This document shows, in pieces, positions 51,509 through 59,698 of a stretch of DNA of 64,000 bases. The position numbers and the translations under genes are program-made. Source of the stretch: Planctomycetota bacterium (GTDB lineage Bacteria > Planctomycetota > UBA1135). Each line of letters starts with the position of its first letter. The stretch's first letter is position 1. The notes under the pieces were generated by a model that saw only the letters and a list, made by a program, of their open reading frames with translations, had not been told where the DNA came from and did no database searches. The stretch is from contig JABHIE010000028.1 in NCBI GenBank assembly GCA_018671175.1, positions 1-64,000 of the forward strand, in the 5' to 3' direction.

Positions 51509-52896
51509 TTGTCTTTACCTTGCAATAGGCGGCGTCGAAAAGCGTTTGCAAATTCCTGGGCTTCCCCGATAAAATAATTCCTTTGCGCCTCTGACTCGAG
51601 AGGTAATGCTGAAGATACAGCACCAAGGTAGGTGTGGATGAGCATCTCTTCCGCAGGGCTGTCTGCCTGAGCTTCAGCAAGCAACCTGCCAAGATCTCTA
51701 GCAGGGCGGCTCATCCTGTCTCGAACGCCATCAGCATCAATTAATACAGGGCCATTTTCGGTAAGGATAAAGTTACTCATTTTTGGGTCGCGATTGCCCA
51801 AACCTGCCCGGTGAGTCGCGGCAAGATGGCGCGCAAGGCTGGTTAAATCGTTTGGATTTGCATGAGTGCCATTCACGAAAGCGCAAGTTAGCTCACCCGC
51901 GTGAGGCGTAGGGCTCCATGCCAAAGGTCGGGCCGCCGGAATGCCATGTAACTCAAGTAAGTAAAGCATCCTGAAACTTCGCTTTGCCTGGGATTGGCCA
52001 AAGGTCTTGGCGAGATGCCTAGTCCAGCGTTTTAGTAACCATGTCTTTGTTACGGTTTTATTCTGATGCTCCACTAAGCTGCGCTTAGATGTCGATAAAG
52101 AGCGCCCTTTTTTTTCGACAAGGGCTTGATGACCGCCATCGTTTGATGGTCGAAAATCAGAACATGATCTTAAGCATCGAAAGCTACGATGACGGAAGCG
52201 ATTGTTCCTTAATTGTCTTGACCCTTCGAGCAACTCAGCAGGAGAAGCGCCACAAAGCGGAGAACAGCTATTGGCAAGTGCTCTGGCGCCTGGCCCGTCA
52301 TCTGGCAACGATGAGAGGATGCGAAGGAAAAAGCCGTGGCGGCCAGAAGCTGGAATGCAGTCGCCGTGTCGCTGTGCATGACCCAAATCAATTGGGATAA
52401 GCGCGTCTTCCATGGGAAGATAAAGATAATCCTGCGCGGATGGGTCTAAGTCAAGCCAGCCCTTTTCAAAAAAGGAAGCAAAGTAGCGGGCAGCGCATTT
52501 AGCTGTTTTCTCTGGGGAAATCGAGAGAGCATTTGCCAAATCTAGCGCGTCAACCCAAGGGCGCGCAAGGAAAGAAAGCCCTGCATGGACAATCTCAATA
52601 GCAGCGATGCAATCTTTGTCGTAGGCCTCTAAAAGTGCTTTCTCCCGTGTTGCGGGGCATGCTCGGAAAATCTGTCGCAGCGCAGTACTCTTCCGCATGG
52701 GGTGGAAAATCTTTAGTACCCATTCTTTTCCATGACTCGAAAGGCGCAACACTGTCCGCTGGGGGGAGAGCCTTAATAGAACCGCTGATTCAAGTTGCGC
52801 GGCGGCCCAGAGCTCGTTCATCTGCTCATTCGCCCAATCGTGACCGGCCAAAAGGTCGCTCACTCGGTTCAAATTGTCACGCAGCAGCGTTGTCAC
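51502..52896 (-). CDS. Two-domain kinase-like protein, LPS core kinase type
   Basis: 464 residues from GTG 52896. Two kinase-like halves can be seen. The first (residues ~30-190) has WVLKIFHP with the ATP Lys, LDLDPSAQDYLYLP in the catalytic loop position and PIDLGHAQ for the DFG position. The second (~235-455) has GLGNRDPKMSNFILTENG (canonical catalytic Asp and Asn) and VLIDADGVRD. The family (KdkA/WaaP-like) phosphorylates heptose or Kdo in the LPS core. The linker has an unusually Arg/Ser/Cys-rich stretch (residues ~235-285). It is divergent, by 50 bases, from the LPS-transport permease genes, which fits a role in LPS. Confidence 0.78.
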   Translation of the reverse strand: MTTLLRDNLNRVSDLLAGHDWANEQMNELWAAAQLESAVLLRLSPQRTVLRLSSHGKEWVLKIFHPMRKSTALRQIFRACPATREKALLEAYDKDCIAAIEIVHAGLSFLARPWVDALDLANALSISPEKTAKCAARYFASFFEKGWLDLDPSAQDYLYLPMEDALIPIDLGHAQRHGDCIPASGRHGFFLRILSSLPDDGPGARALANSCSPLCGASPAELLEGSRQLRNNRFRHRSFRCLRSCSDFRPSNDGGHQALVEKKGRSLSTSKRSLVEHQNKTVTKTWLLKRWTRHLAKTFGQSQAKRSFRMLYLLELHGIPAARPLAWSPTPHAGELTCAFVNGTHANPNDLTSLARHLAATHRAGLGNRDPKMSNFILTENGPVLIDADGVRDRMSRPARDLGRLLAEAQADSPAEEMLIHTYLGAVSSALPLESEAQRNYFIGEAQEFANAFRRRLLQGKDNQ

Positions 52897-52946
52897 GCTA
52901 TGAGTTTAATGCCGCCACCCAAGAGCGTGCTGGACGCGGCCCCTCC

Positions 52947-54086
52947 ATGCGGGGACAATCCATCCTCGTGCTGACCGAGCGCTCCTACTTCCGCGAAATT
53001 GTCCAGCATTTGCTGTTCGTACTTCTCGGCGTCATTTTCCTAGTGGCGCTTGGTGCGGTGGTGCGTGCCTCCGCAACCAGCCAGGGCGCACCCATCTGGG
53101 TTTCACTGAGCTTGATTCCGCTCATGGTCGGAAATGCGCTCCCGTATTTCTTCCCGATGGCACTTTTAACAGCCATCGTTCTCACCTACGGGCGGATGGC
53201 AAGCGACGGCGAGTTGGTCGCACTCTTAGCGTCGGGCCAGCCGCCGATGCGTCTCTTGCGCCCGGCTTTGTGGGCAGGCGTGTTGATGATGCTCGTGGCT
53301 TACCCATTGACAAGTCTGGTCGTCCCTGAAATTTATGGCAAGATGCGTGACATCATGCGTCGCATGGATTTGGCCGCACTCGAAAACACCAACCCCTCGT
53401 CAAGTAGCATGCACTTTCGCGGCCTCGATTTGACCTGGACTGCGCGTAACCCTGATGGTGCATTTTTAGATGTTGTGCTTTTTCTCCGTTCTCCAAGCCA
53501 AGCAAGTGCTGTCGGAAAAAAGGGGCAACCTAATTTGCTTCGCGTTCGCGCGAACCGAGCTTCCATGGATTTCGAAGGCGGAGAGCTCGTTTTCTCCCTC
53601 GACGGCATGCGCACTTGGTCCGAGCAGCAATCCGAGCAAGGCGGTGCTGGCTGGACGGTCGCCGCACCCAATCGCACTTACTTGAGGGTTGATGTGCAGC
53701 AATTGGGTAATCGATTGCCGCCTGTGTCTTTCGTAAAAAACCGCTCATCCTTTGAAATCCAGAAGGCGATTCGAGAAGACGATTCTCTGTCAGAGCGCAA
53801 GCGCGAAGAGTATCGCTTCGTTCTATGGGAGCGCATTGCCCAAGCCATGAGTTTCTTGCCTATCGCTTTGGTCGGCGGTTTGCTGGGTTGGTGGTTGCGC
53901 CGCGCAGGGTTCTTGAGTGGTTTCGCCGCCGGGCTTGGCGTTTTGGCCCTGGTGTTTTACCCACTCTATTATTTTGGCCGCGCACAGGTGAATGCGGGCA
54001 CGATGCCAGCCATCCCAGCAGCCTTTCTGCCCGTCTTGGGTCTTGCCCCGCTTTTGTGGTTTCTCTTGCGCCGCAGGTCATCGTAA
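52947..54086 (+). CDS. lptF: LptF/LptG-family LPS export permease, first copy
   Basis: 379 residues from ATG 52947. The open frame extends ~310 bases further upstream but that part lies over the divergent kinase gene and has no family match; the domain begins right at SILVLTERSYFREIVQHLLFVLLGVIFL. Six membrane helices in two groups flank a periplasmic beta-jellyroll (~140-270, LENTNPSSSSMHFRGL, GGELVFSLDGMRTWS). With LptB the two permeases pull LPS out of the inner membrane. Which of the two copies is LptF and which LptG is assigned by order only. Confidence 0.9.
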   Translation: MRGQSILVLTERSYFREIVQHLLFVLLGVIFLVALGAVVRASATSQGAPIWVSLSLIPLMVGNALPYFFPMALLTAIVLTYGRMASDGELVALLASGQPPMRLLRPALWAGVLMMLVAYPLTSLVVPEIYGKMRDIMRRMDLAALENTNPSSSSMHFRGLDLTWTARNPDGAFLDVVLFLRSPSQASAVGKKGQPNLLRVRANRASMDFEGGELVFSLDGMRTWSEQQSEQGGAGWTVAAPNRTYLRVDVQQLGNRLPPVSFVKNRSSFEIQKAIREDDSLSERKREEYRFVLWERIAQAMSFLPIALVGGLLGWWLRRAGFLSGFAAGLGVLALVFYPLYYFGRAQVNAGTMPAIPAAFLPVLGLAPLLWFLLRRRSS

Positions 54087-55174
54087 TGGTTTCACTGCTT
54101 TCGCCGATTCGTCGCTTTGTGCCGCTTTATGACCGCTACATTTTGCGCGCTTTTTTGTCGCATTGGCTTGTCGTGGCAGCTGCTTTCCTGTGCATGTTCA
54201 CCGGGCTTGATGTCCTCGCCAAGAGCGATGACTTTGTCGCCGCCGCCGATCAGTTCGGTGCTGCTCAGGCTGATGCTTTTCGTTATTACTTGCTCAATGT
54301 GCCATTCTTGCTTTTCCAGTTCGCGCCTTACATTACGCTGCTTGCTGGGCTCGGATCCGTTTTATCGATGCAAAAAAGAAATGAATGGTTGCCCGCATTG
54401 ACGGGTGGGCGCTCCTCTTTCCGCGCCTTTTTACCGATGTTCTTGGCGGCCGCTTTCCTGGCTGGCGGCGTGTCGCTTTTAAGAGAGGTGTTCATTCCGA
54501 CCTATGGCGCCGAGCGTGAGGCCTTGTCGGCGCGTCTCTTTCAGCAAAAAGATTGGCAGCCCCGCGATTTGTGGGCTCGCGGCGAAATGGGCGAGCGATT
54601 GCACGCTTTTCGCTTCCGTCCAGCCCCGACGCCTCGACTCTTGGGGCTTGAGGTTTATGGGCCATCTGGCTCAGGAGATAGTCTCCTAAAGGCGGCCACG
54701 GCCACTTGGAAAGACGGGAAATGGATGCTTGCCGATGGCTTTTCCTCGACTCGAGCTGGCAATCAGGAAGTCGAGCAGTGGGCTGCACCTGGGCTTACAC
54801 CTTCAGATTTGACTCGTGCTTGGTTTATGCAAAACGAGCCTCTTGAGTTGTCCGTGCAAGATTACGCCGCCATCCGTCGCGTTGAGCCCGATCATCGACT
54901 TGCTGCAACTTTGTATTGGGCGGGTCTAGCGACTCCCTGGGTGCATCTCGTTTTATTGTTGTTGGGGCTGCCTTTTGCCCTTCGCTTCGAGCGTCGTAGC
55001 TCCATGGAGGGCATCGCGGTCGGTCTCGGCCTGTGTGCACTTTTCTTTGTATTCGAGTTCCTATTGCGTGATCTAGGAGGCCGTGGCTTGCTTTCTCCTC
55101 AATTGGCCGGCCTATCTCCCTTGTTGCTTTTTGCAGCCCTAAGCCTGCGTGTGCAGAGGCATTTGCCAACTTAG
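54086..55174 (+). CDS. lptG: LptF/LptG-family LPS export permease, second copy
   Basis: 362 residues. The ATG overlaps the stop of the first permease (TAATG). RRFVPLYDRYILRAFLSHWLVVAAAFLCMF opens the YjgP/YjgQ domain, with PFLLFQFAPYITLLAGLGSVLSMQKRNEW, ALTGGRSSFRAFLPM and the periplasmic jellyroll after FIPTYGAEREAL. C-terminal helices include FALRFERRSSMEGIAVGLGLCALFF. An earlier in-frame start at 53825 lies inside the first permease and is rejected. A CCGCTTT/AAAGCGG inverted repeat lies just past the stop (55178-55204) without a T-tract. Confidence 0.9.
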   Translation: MVSLLSPIRRFVPLYDRYILRAFLSHWLVVAAAFLCMFTGLDVLAKSDDFVAAADQFGAAQADAFRYYLLNVPFLLFQFAPYITLLAGLGSVLSMQKRNEWLPALTGGRSSFRAFLPMFLAAAFLAGGVSLLREVFIPTYGAEREALSARLFQQKDWQPRDLWARGEMGERLHAFRFRPAPTPRLLGLEVYGPSGSGDSLLKAATATWKDGKWMLADGFSSTRAGNQEVEQWAAPGLTPSDLTRAWFMQNEPLELSVQDYAAIRRVEPDHRLAATLYWAGLATPWVHLVLLLLGLPFALRFERRSSMEGIAVGLGLCALFFVFEFLLRDLGGRGLLSPQLAGLSPLLLFAALSLRVQRHLPT

Positions 55175-55264
55175 GCCCGCTTTGAATTGCGGTTTGAAAG
55201 CGGATCAGTGATCGAGGGCATATCCATGCAAGATATTTGTGCTCGAAGGCGTCACAATAAGCCC

Positions 55265-56518
55265 ATGCGTGGCACGCTCCTCTTCTGTTTGTTTGCTTTG
55301 GTTTCCTGCCAAAGTGCTGATTCCCTTGCGCGGGGCGACCGTGCTTATCGTCAAGGCCATTTCCACCAGGCTTTAGCCGCTTATGAGTCAGCTGGCGATC
55401 CTAGCCCCGGCAGCGAATTGGCAGCTCGTGTCACACAGGCTCGTTTTGCATTGCTTGTTGATGGCGCGCGTGATTTATTGCACCATGACGACCCGCAGGG
55501 TGCTCGACGCGTAGCTCTAGCAGCCCTCCAACAGCGGCCAAATCATGTGGGCGCGCAAAACTTGCTTGAGCGAGCTGTCGGGAAAATTACTCAAAAAGAA
55601 ATCGAGTTGGGCGAAGAGTTTTTAGTCAACGAGCAATACCCGCAAGCCCTCGCGACTTTCCAGCGCGCACTTGATTGGAGCCCTGAAAACGATGCTGCGA
55701 TTGATGGCTTCGCGCGAGCTGAATTGGTTTACAGCAAAGAACAGAAAAAAGGCGAGGCCATCTACTTCGAAGGCCTCGAGCAATTGCGCCACGAAAAATC
55801 TCTACAGGCCTTTACGACTTTGCAGCACGCGACCCTCTTTTTAGGCGATTCAAGTCGCGCAAAGGGGCAACTCGATAAGCTTTCGCGCGAGATGGGCGAG
55901 GCTAGCCGCAATAAAGGGCTTGTTTTGCTCGAGCAAGGGCGCATCGGCGAAGCTTGGCTTGCCCTTTGGGATGCCGAGCGGTTTTTGCCAGGCGATGCCA
56001 ATACAAAAGAGTGGTTGAGTTCACTTGAACAGCACATTGCCGTTGAAGACTTGCTTTTGCAGGCTGAAATTGCCCTGCGCGGTGGTCGCCCGAATGAGGT
56101 TCGTTCGATTCTCACCGAGGTCGAGCATAAAGTGGAAGGCGCGGCTCACAACGAGACCGCTCCTCGCGTGCAAACCCTTAATGCAGCTGCTGATGCTGAG
56201 CAGGCCCGCATCGATTACCGCCTCGCCCGTGCGCTCGAAATGGATTTGCAATTGGTTCGCGCTCAGGCTCTATTTGCAAAGTTGTCCACCGAGCAAGGCT
56301 TCCATGATGTCGTGGTGCGACAAGCCGCGATTCAGGCTGTTTTAGACCGTGCCGGCAGTCTTTATGCAGCAGGTTCAGCCGCTCAAAATGCAGAAGACTT
56401 CTCGACAGCGAAAGAACTTTTCGCTGAAGTCTTGGAACTCGTCATTGATTACAAAGACACTGCCGAGCGTCAATCTGTTTGTCTAGTCGCTCTGCTTCCG
56501 AGCACGATTTGCCAATAG
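55265..56518 (+). CDS. TPR-repeat lipoprotein
   Basis: 417 residues from ATG 55265, chosen because it begins a lipoprotein signal peptide (MRGTLLFCLFALVSC, lipobox LVSC); the 26 extra residues of the longer frame are not signal-like. The mature protein is helical with TPR-type hairpins: ARGDRAYRQGHFHQALAAYESA, EEFLVNEQYPQALATFQRALDWSPEN and FSTAKELFAEVLELVIDY. No catalytic domain. Anchored in a membrane facing the periplasm, it would act as an assembly scaffold. The next gene starts 43 bases after the stop. Confidence 0.85.
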   Translation: MRGTLLFCLFALVSCQSADSLARGDRAYRQGHFHQALAAYESAGDPSPGSELAARVTQARFALLVDGARDLLHHDDPQGARRVALAALQQRPNHVGAQNLLERAVGKITQKEIELGEEFLVNEQYPQALATFQRALDWSPENDAAIDGFARAELVYSKEQKKGEAIYFEGLEQLRHEKSLQAFTTLQHATLFLGDSSRAKGQLDKLSREMGEASRNKGLVLLEQGRIGEAWLALWDAERFLPGDANTKEWLSSLEQHIAVEDLLLQAEIALRGGRPNEVRSILTEVEHKVEGAAHNETAPRVQTLNAAADAEQARIDYRLARALEMDLQLVRAQALFAKLSTEQGFHDVVVRQAAIQAVLDRAGSLYAAGSAAQNAEDFSTAKELFAEVLELVIDYKDTAERQSVCLVALLPSTICQ

Positions 56519-56561
56519 TTTCGTAAGCGCTGTTTTAGGGCAAAAAATAGTCAAAGCCCCC

Positions 56562-57380
56562 ATGTCACACACTCATCTTGTCGCCGCGTTGCCCTTTGAT
56601 GTCCGCCCAGGCGAGGTTCAAGCTAATCTTCAATCAGCGCTAGATGGGGTGCGAGGCGCAGCGAGCTCGGGTGCGCGCTTGTTGGTTTTGCCCGAAAAAT
56701 GGACGACATCGTTTTTGCCTTGCTATTCCAGCGAGGTGGTCGCCGAGAGTGAACTCGCGCTCGCATCCCTACATGAAGAGGCCGAGTCGCTTGATCTTTG
56801 CGTCATCGGTTCCGCACCCGCAGCATCAAGTGATACGGGTGGCGGCAAACCATTCAATCAAGTCCATTATTTGGGGGCGGGCGGTTTGCGCCGACCATAT
56901 CACAAGCGCATTTTGTTTTCGCCTACAGGTGAGGGGCGGCAAGTCGCCCGAGGCGATGCCTTGCCGATTACTCTTGAGACACCCGTTGGCCGCGTTTGCG
57001 CAGTGGTTTGCTACGACTTGCGTTTCCCAGAAGTCACGCGCGAGGCTTTTTACCAAGAGGCTGATTTGCTGGTCGTGCCGGCGCAATGGCCTCTGCCGCG
57101 TTTAGGGGTTTTTGATTTGTTGGCGCGTGCGCGGGCTTGCGAGAGCCAAATGTGGGTGCTGGCATGCAATCGGGCGGGCGTTGCTGGCCTTGATAGTAAG
57201 CACCTCATGGAATTCCCTGGGTCTTCCAGTCTCATCGACCCGATGGGTGAGGTCGTCACGGCAAGTGCTGACGGCGAGTTGTTGGTTGGCCAGATTGATT
57301 TGGATCTTTCGGCGCGCGTCAAAAAAATCGTTCCTTGTGCTCGAGATTTAAAAATGGCGGGGCTGTGGCCAGAGTCGTAA
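56562..57380 (+). CDS. Carbon-nitrogen hydrolase (nitrilase superfamily), omega-amidase-like
   Basis: 272 residues with the whole Glu-Lys-Cys catalytic set: Glu in LLVLPEKWTT, Lys in RRPYHKRILFSPTGE and Cys in VCAVVCYDLRFPEVTRE. The family splits amide bonds of small molecules; the length and the CYDLRFPE motif fit the omega-amidase/Nit2-like branch (2-oxoglutaramate and similar monoamides), but the exact substrate is open. ATG 56562 follows a C-rich leader. A hairpin with a T-containing tail follows before the thiolase gene. Confidence 0.92.
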   Translation: MSHTHLVAALPFDVRPGEVQANLQSALDGVRGAASSGARLLVLPEKWTTSFLPCYSSEVVAESELALASLHEEAESLDLCVIGSAPAASSDTGGGKPFNQVHYLGAGGLRRPYHKRILFSPTGEGRQVARGDALPITLETPVGRVCAVVCYDLRFPEVTREAFYQEADLLVVPAQWPLPRLGVFDLLARARACESQMWVLACNRAGVAGLDSKHLMEFPGSSSLIDPMGEVVTASADGELLVGQIDLDLSARVKKIVPCARDLKMAGLWPES

Positions 57381-57398
57381 GGGGTTATAGAATGTGGG

Positions 57399-57438
57399 GT
57401 CTCAGGGTTGCTTGAAACCGCAACTGAGACTCGGTTTT
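57399..57438 (+). terminator. Probable intrinsic terminator between amidase and thiolase genes
   Basis: GTCTCA-GG-GTTGC (57399-57411) pairs with GCAACTGAGAC (57420-57430), leaving two bulged G, around an 8-base loop; TCGGTTTT follows. The stem is stable but the T-tract is interrupted. Confidence 0.5.
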
Positions 57439-57463
57439 CCCTCTCATTCTAATCCCGTAAAAC

Positions 57464-58645
57464 ATGTCAGAAGTCTTCATCGTGTCCGCATGCCGGACGG
57501 CCATCGCTAAGTTTCAGGGCTCTTTCGCCCGTTTGCGCGCCCCAGAATTGGGCGCTTACGCCATTTCCGAAGCGCTGACCCGCGCTGGTCTTGATGGCGT
57601 TCAAGTTGACGAGGTGATCATGGGCAATGTCTTGCAGGCAGGCGTTGGGCAAAACCCAGCTCGGCAGGCCATGCGCTTTGCTGGTTTGCCCGATGAGATT
57701 TCGCCTTTCACCGTCAATAAGGTTTGCGGTTCAGGCCTAAAGTGCGTCAATCTGGCGGCACAGTCAATCAAGGCCGGCGATAACCGCGTCGTTGTGGCCG
57801 GTGGCATGGAATCCATGTCTCTCGCTCCTTACCTCTTGCCTGCAGCTCGTACCGGCGCCCGACTCGGCGATTCCACAATGGTCGATGCCATGGTCTGGGA
57901 CGGCCTCTGGGATGTTTACTCCAACCAGCACATGGGCTTGACTGGCGAGTTGGTCGCCGACAAATACGGGATTACTCGTGAAATGCAAGACGAGTATTCC
58001 GCTCAGTCACACCAAAAAGCCGCAGCCGCCTGGGACGCTGGCAAATTTGACGCCGAGACTTTTGATGTTGCTGTAAAGCAGCGCCGCAAAGACGATTTGA
58101 TCGTTCGCAAAGACGAGGGCTGTCGTGGCGAAACGACTGCCGAGTCACTCGGTAAATTGCGCGCAGCCTTTAAGAAAGACGGCTCCGTTACTGCCGGCAA
58201 TGCCTCGCAGATTTCTGATGGTGCATCCGCACTCGTGATTGCATCAGGCGAGGCCGTTGAGGCTCTCGGTTTGACCCCACTCGCTCGCATTACGGGCTAT
58301 GCCGCTGGCGGCATGGCGCCTGAGATGGTCATGATGGCCCCAATGGCAGCCATCGAAAACCTCGAAGCCAAAACGGGTTTCTCTCGCCACGGTTACGACC
58401 TGTTTGAAATAAACGAAGCCTTCGCTTCAGGCGCTTGCGCTTTGGTTCAAGAGCTTGGGCTAAACGCCGACAAAGTTAATGTCAACGGTGGCGCAATTGC
58501 GCTGGGTCACCCCATTGGTGGGTCAGGTGCTCGCATCTTGACGACCTTGATTTACGCACTCAAAGACCGTGGCCTCAAGACGGGCTGCGCGACACTTTGC
58601 CTCGGCGGTGGTAATGCCGTGGCCACCTCCATTGAGCTTGTTTAG
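57464..58645 (+). CDS. Acetyl-CoA C-acetyltransferase (thiolase)
   Basis: 393 residues, the usual thiolase length. Active-site Cys in VNKVCGSGLKCVNLAAQ, His in NVNGGAIALGHPIGGSGARIL and second Cys in CATLCLGGGNAVA, with NEAFA (58410 region). It cleaves 3-ketoacyl-CoA or condenses two acetyl-CoA; the sequence is of the biosynthetic/acetoacetyl-CoA kind. It is the first gene of the acyl-CoA block and starts after a terminator, 33 bases before the dehydrogenase gene, so those two form an operon. Confidence 0.95.
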   Translation: MSEVFIVSACRTAIAKFQGSFARLRAPELGAYAISEALTRAGLDGVQVDEVIMGNVLQAGVGQNPARQAMRFAGLPDEISPFTVNKVCGSGLKCVNLAAQSIKAGDNRVVVAGGMESMSLAPYLLPAARTGARLGDSTMVDAMVWDGLWDVYSNQHMGLTGELVADKYGITREMQDEYSAQSHQKAAAAWDAGKFDAETFDVAVKQRRKDDLIVRKDEGCRGETTAESLGKLRAAFKKDGSVTAGNASQISDGASALVIASGEAVEALGLTPLARITGYAAGGMAPEMVMMAPMAAIENLEAKTGFSRHGYDLFEINEAFASGACALVQELGLNADKVNVNGGAIALGHPIGGSGARILTTLIYALKDRGLKTGCATLCLGGGNAVATSIELV

Positions 58646-58678
58646 TTCCATTCTTCCCCAGAAACGAATCTTAAAACC

Positions 58679-59536
58679 ATGACTGAAACTCTCACAGCCG
58701 CCGTAATCGGCGCAGGCACTATGGGCAATGGCATTGCTCAAACCTTTGCAATGAAAGGCCACACTGTGCGCCTGATTGATATTGCCGCTGACCCACTTGA
58801 GCGCGGCTTGGCAAACATCCGCAAATCTCTTGATCGCTTCGTCAAAAAAGAAAAAATGACGCAAGAGCAAACCGATGAGATTTTTGCTCGCATTACAGGT
58901 GTTGGCTCCATCGCTCAAGGCGTGGTCGATTGCGACATCATCGTTGAGGCGGTTTTTGAAAAACTCGAAGTCAAAAAAGCAATCTTTGCTGAGCTTGATC
59001 AGCATGCCCCTAAAAATGCGATTTTGGCGACCAACACATCCTCGATTTCGATTACTGCGATTGCAACGGCGACAAGCCGTCCTGAGCAGGTCGTTGGCAT
59101 GCACTTCATGAACCCTGTGCCTCTGATGAAGCTCGTCGAGCTCATCAAAGGTGAACGCACAACTGATGCGATTGTTGCACGCACCAAGGCGATTGCCGAG
59201 GGCTTGGGCAAGACTTGTGGTGTCGCCGAAGATTATGCGGGTTTCATCGCAAATCGTTTGCTCATGCCGATGATTAACGAGGCAGCGTTCTCTCTTTACG
59301 AGGGGTGCGCTACCGCAGAAGACATTGACATCATCATGAAGCTTGGCATGAATCACCCAATGGGGCCGCTCACTTTGGCTGACTTCATTGGTCTTGATAT
59401 TTGCGTCGATATTCTCGATTACATGCTTGAGCAATCAGGCGACCCGAAATTCCGCTGCTGCCCATTGCTCCGTCGCATGGTGGTTGCGGGCAAGTTGGGC
59501 CGGAAATCGGGCGAAGGCTTTTACTCTTACGAGTAG
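58679..59536 (+). CDS. 3-hydroxybutyryl-CoA dehydrogenase
   Basis: 285 residues. Rossmann NAD motif AVIGAGTMGNGIAQTFAMKG near the N-terminus, catalytic His in GMHFMNPVPLMKLVE and the C-terminal dimer domain with AGFIANRLLMPMINEA, LGMNHPMGPLTLADFIGLD. Single-domain length identifies the short hydroxyacyl-CoA dehydrogenase (PaaH/Hbd type), not a fused crotonase. With the thiolase upstream it would interconvert acetoacetyl-CoA and 3-hydroxybutyryl-CoA. A strong terminator follows. Confidence 0.94.
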   Translation: MTETLTAAVIGAGTMGNGIAQTFAMKGHTVRLIDIAADPLERGLANIRKSLDRFVKKEKMTQEQTDEIFARITGVGSIAQGVVDCDIIVEAVFEKLEVKKAIFAELDQHAPKNAILATNTSSISITAIATATSRPEQVVGMHFMNPVPLMKLVELIKGERTTDAIVARTKAIAEGLGKTCGVAEDYAGFIANRLLMPMINEAAFSLYEGCATAEDIDIIMKLGMNHPMGPLTLADFIGLDICVDILDYMLEQSGDPKFRCCPLLRRMVVAGKLGRKSGEGFYSYE

Positions 59537-59556
59537 GGGTTTTCTCTCTTCCCCAT

Positions 59557-59591
59557 GGGTAGGCGAGGTTTTTCCTTGTCTGCCCTTTTTT
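59557..59591 (+). terminator. Intrinsic terminator after 3-hydroxybutyryl-CoA dehydrogenase
   Basis: GGGTAGGC (59557-59564) pairs with GTCTGCCC with two G-T wobbles, extended inward by AGG/CCT across one mismatch, with a T-rich loop; six T residues (59586-59591) follow. It separates the thiolase-dehydrogenase pair from the KAS III-like gene. Confidence 0.72.
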
Positions 59592-59698
59592 GTTGGGTAC
59601 TGAAAACAATTATGGGAGGTTGCAGGGGCGGCGTGTGGCTGTTAGCATCTATTGTTGGCTTACGGCCTTTTTTTGCTTCCCCCCCGACCGATAAATAC

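Noticed and set aside
52635-52946. 5' extension of the first LPS permease frame
   Set aside because: It covers the 5' part of the divergent kinase gene and encodes no family sequence; the permease domain begins at ATG 52947.
53825-54085. 5' extension of the second LPS permease frame
   Set aside because: It overlaps the membrane-helix end of the first permease in another frame; ATG 54086 overlaps the first stop as TAATG, the normal coupling.
58523-59434. Long minus-strand open frame (303 codons)
   Set aside because: Antisense to the 3-hydroxybutyryl-CoA dehydrogenase and the thiolase end; explained by codon bias of the real genes.
59555-59698. 5' extension of the KAS III-like gene
   Set aside because: It would translate through the terminator hairpin at 59557-59591 and adds residues that no family member has.
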